A stretch of DNA of 6,541 nt, taken from the NCBI GenBank assembly GCA_009885905.1, contig VFJU01000252.1, forward strand, positions 1-6,541. Direction: 5' to 3'. The stretch is from Verrucomicrobiota bacterium (lineage in GTDB: Bacteria; Verrucomicrobiota; Verrucomicrobiia; Verrucomicrobiales; Akkermansiaceae). Below the pieces are notes generated by a model, which ran no database searches, was not told where the DNA came from, and saw only the letters and a program-made list of their open reading frames with translations. Numbering within the stretch: the stretch's first letter is position 1; each line of letters opens with the position of its first letter. Below are positions 6,391 through 6,541 of this stretch, piece after piece. The position numbers and the translations under genes are program-made.

Positions 6391-6541
6391 TTGACGATTT
6401 TAATCAGCTCGACATCGAACACCAAGGTCCCTGCTGGAGCGCCCGGTGGTGGGCTATCGCCGTAAGCGAGTTTTCCGGGAATCCAGAAGCGGCGTTTTTC
6501 GCCTGTCACCATGAGTTGGACGCCCTCAGTCCATCCAGGAA
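6387..6541 (-). CDS. FKBP-type peptidyl-prolyl cis-trans isomerase, C-terminal end (partial)
   Basis: Only the last 50 codons are in the window; the 5' part lies beyond the right edge. The translated end reads GWTEGVQLMVTGEKRR, then FWIPGKLAYGDS, a proline-rich PPPGAPAGT and LVFDVELIKIVK before TGA. This is the classic final portion of an FKBP domain: the GW..G...M..G.KR..WIP..LAYG pattern, then the PAGTLVFDVELI strand. Such proteins speed up rotation of Xaa-Pro bonds during folding and are often exported (Mip/FkpA type), but the N-terminus that would show an export signal is not visible. It heads a run of four closely spaced genes here, with more possibly upstream. The family assignment is firm; the subtype and location are not. 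Confidence 0.88.
   Translation of the reverse strand, partial: PGWTEGVQLMVTGEKRRFWIPGKLAYGDSPPPGAPAGTLVFDVELIKIVK

Noticed and set aside
1..6541. Defence system, mobile element, CRISPR array or RNA gene
   Set aside because: I looked on both strands for repeats, transposase or recombinase motifs, tRNA-like ends and defence-type domains and found none; the genes are metabolic, envelope or tRNA-modification functions.

Overview
The window is an ordinary-looking stretch of bacterial chromosome, densely packed with short gaps. It holds seven complete or nearly complete genes and the tail of an eighth. The mix suggests a Gram-negative with an outer membrane and a polysaccharide-eating habit: an exported Cys-type sulfatase, two probable lipoproteins, a PurB of the roughly 470-residue type, and few recognisable Shine-Dalgarno sites. 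Verrucomicrobiota, or a PVC-group relative, is my best guess. That is an inference from gene style, not from a marker gene.

Left part (1-2984): purB (adenylosuccinate lyase, + strand) runs in from the left edge. Its 3' end overlaps by 25 bp, tail to tail, the end of a secreted arylsulfatase-type gene on the - strand. Middle (2985-4830): an SDR-family dehydrogenase lies 119 bp upstream of the sulfatase on the same strand and may be transcribed with it. It is divergent from tilS (tRNA-Ile lysidine synthetase, + strand), and the gap between the two starts is about 100 bp or less.

Right part (4833-6541, - strand): a compact set transcribed right to left, in the order FKBP-type peptidyl-prolyl isomerase (C-terminal end only), rhodanese-domain lipoprotein, ppnP (pyrimidine/purine nucleoside phosphorylase), and a DUF2459-type probable lipoprotein. 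An ATGA overlap, a 29-bp gap and a TGATG overlap join these four, so they look like one operon with translational coupling. It ends 2 bp from the convergent tilS stop codon.

The functions are purine synthesis, tRNA modification, sulfate-ester hydrolysis, sugar or polyol redox, nucleoside salvage and envelope proteins. I see no RNA gene, CRISPR array, insertion sequence, phage gene, long repeat or clear intrinsic terminator. Nothing here convincingly forms a new system. The four-gene operon with the uncharacterised DUF2459 lipoprotein is the part most worth a second look.
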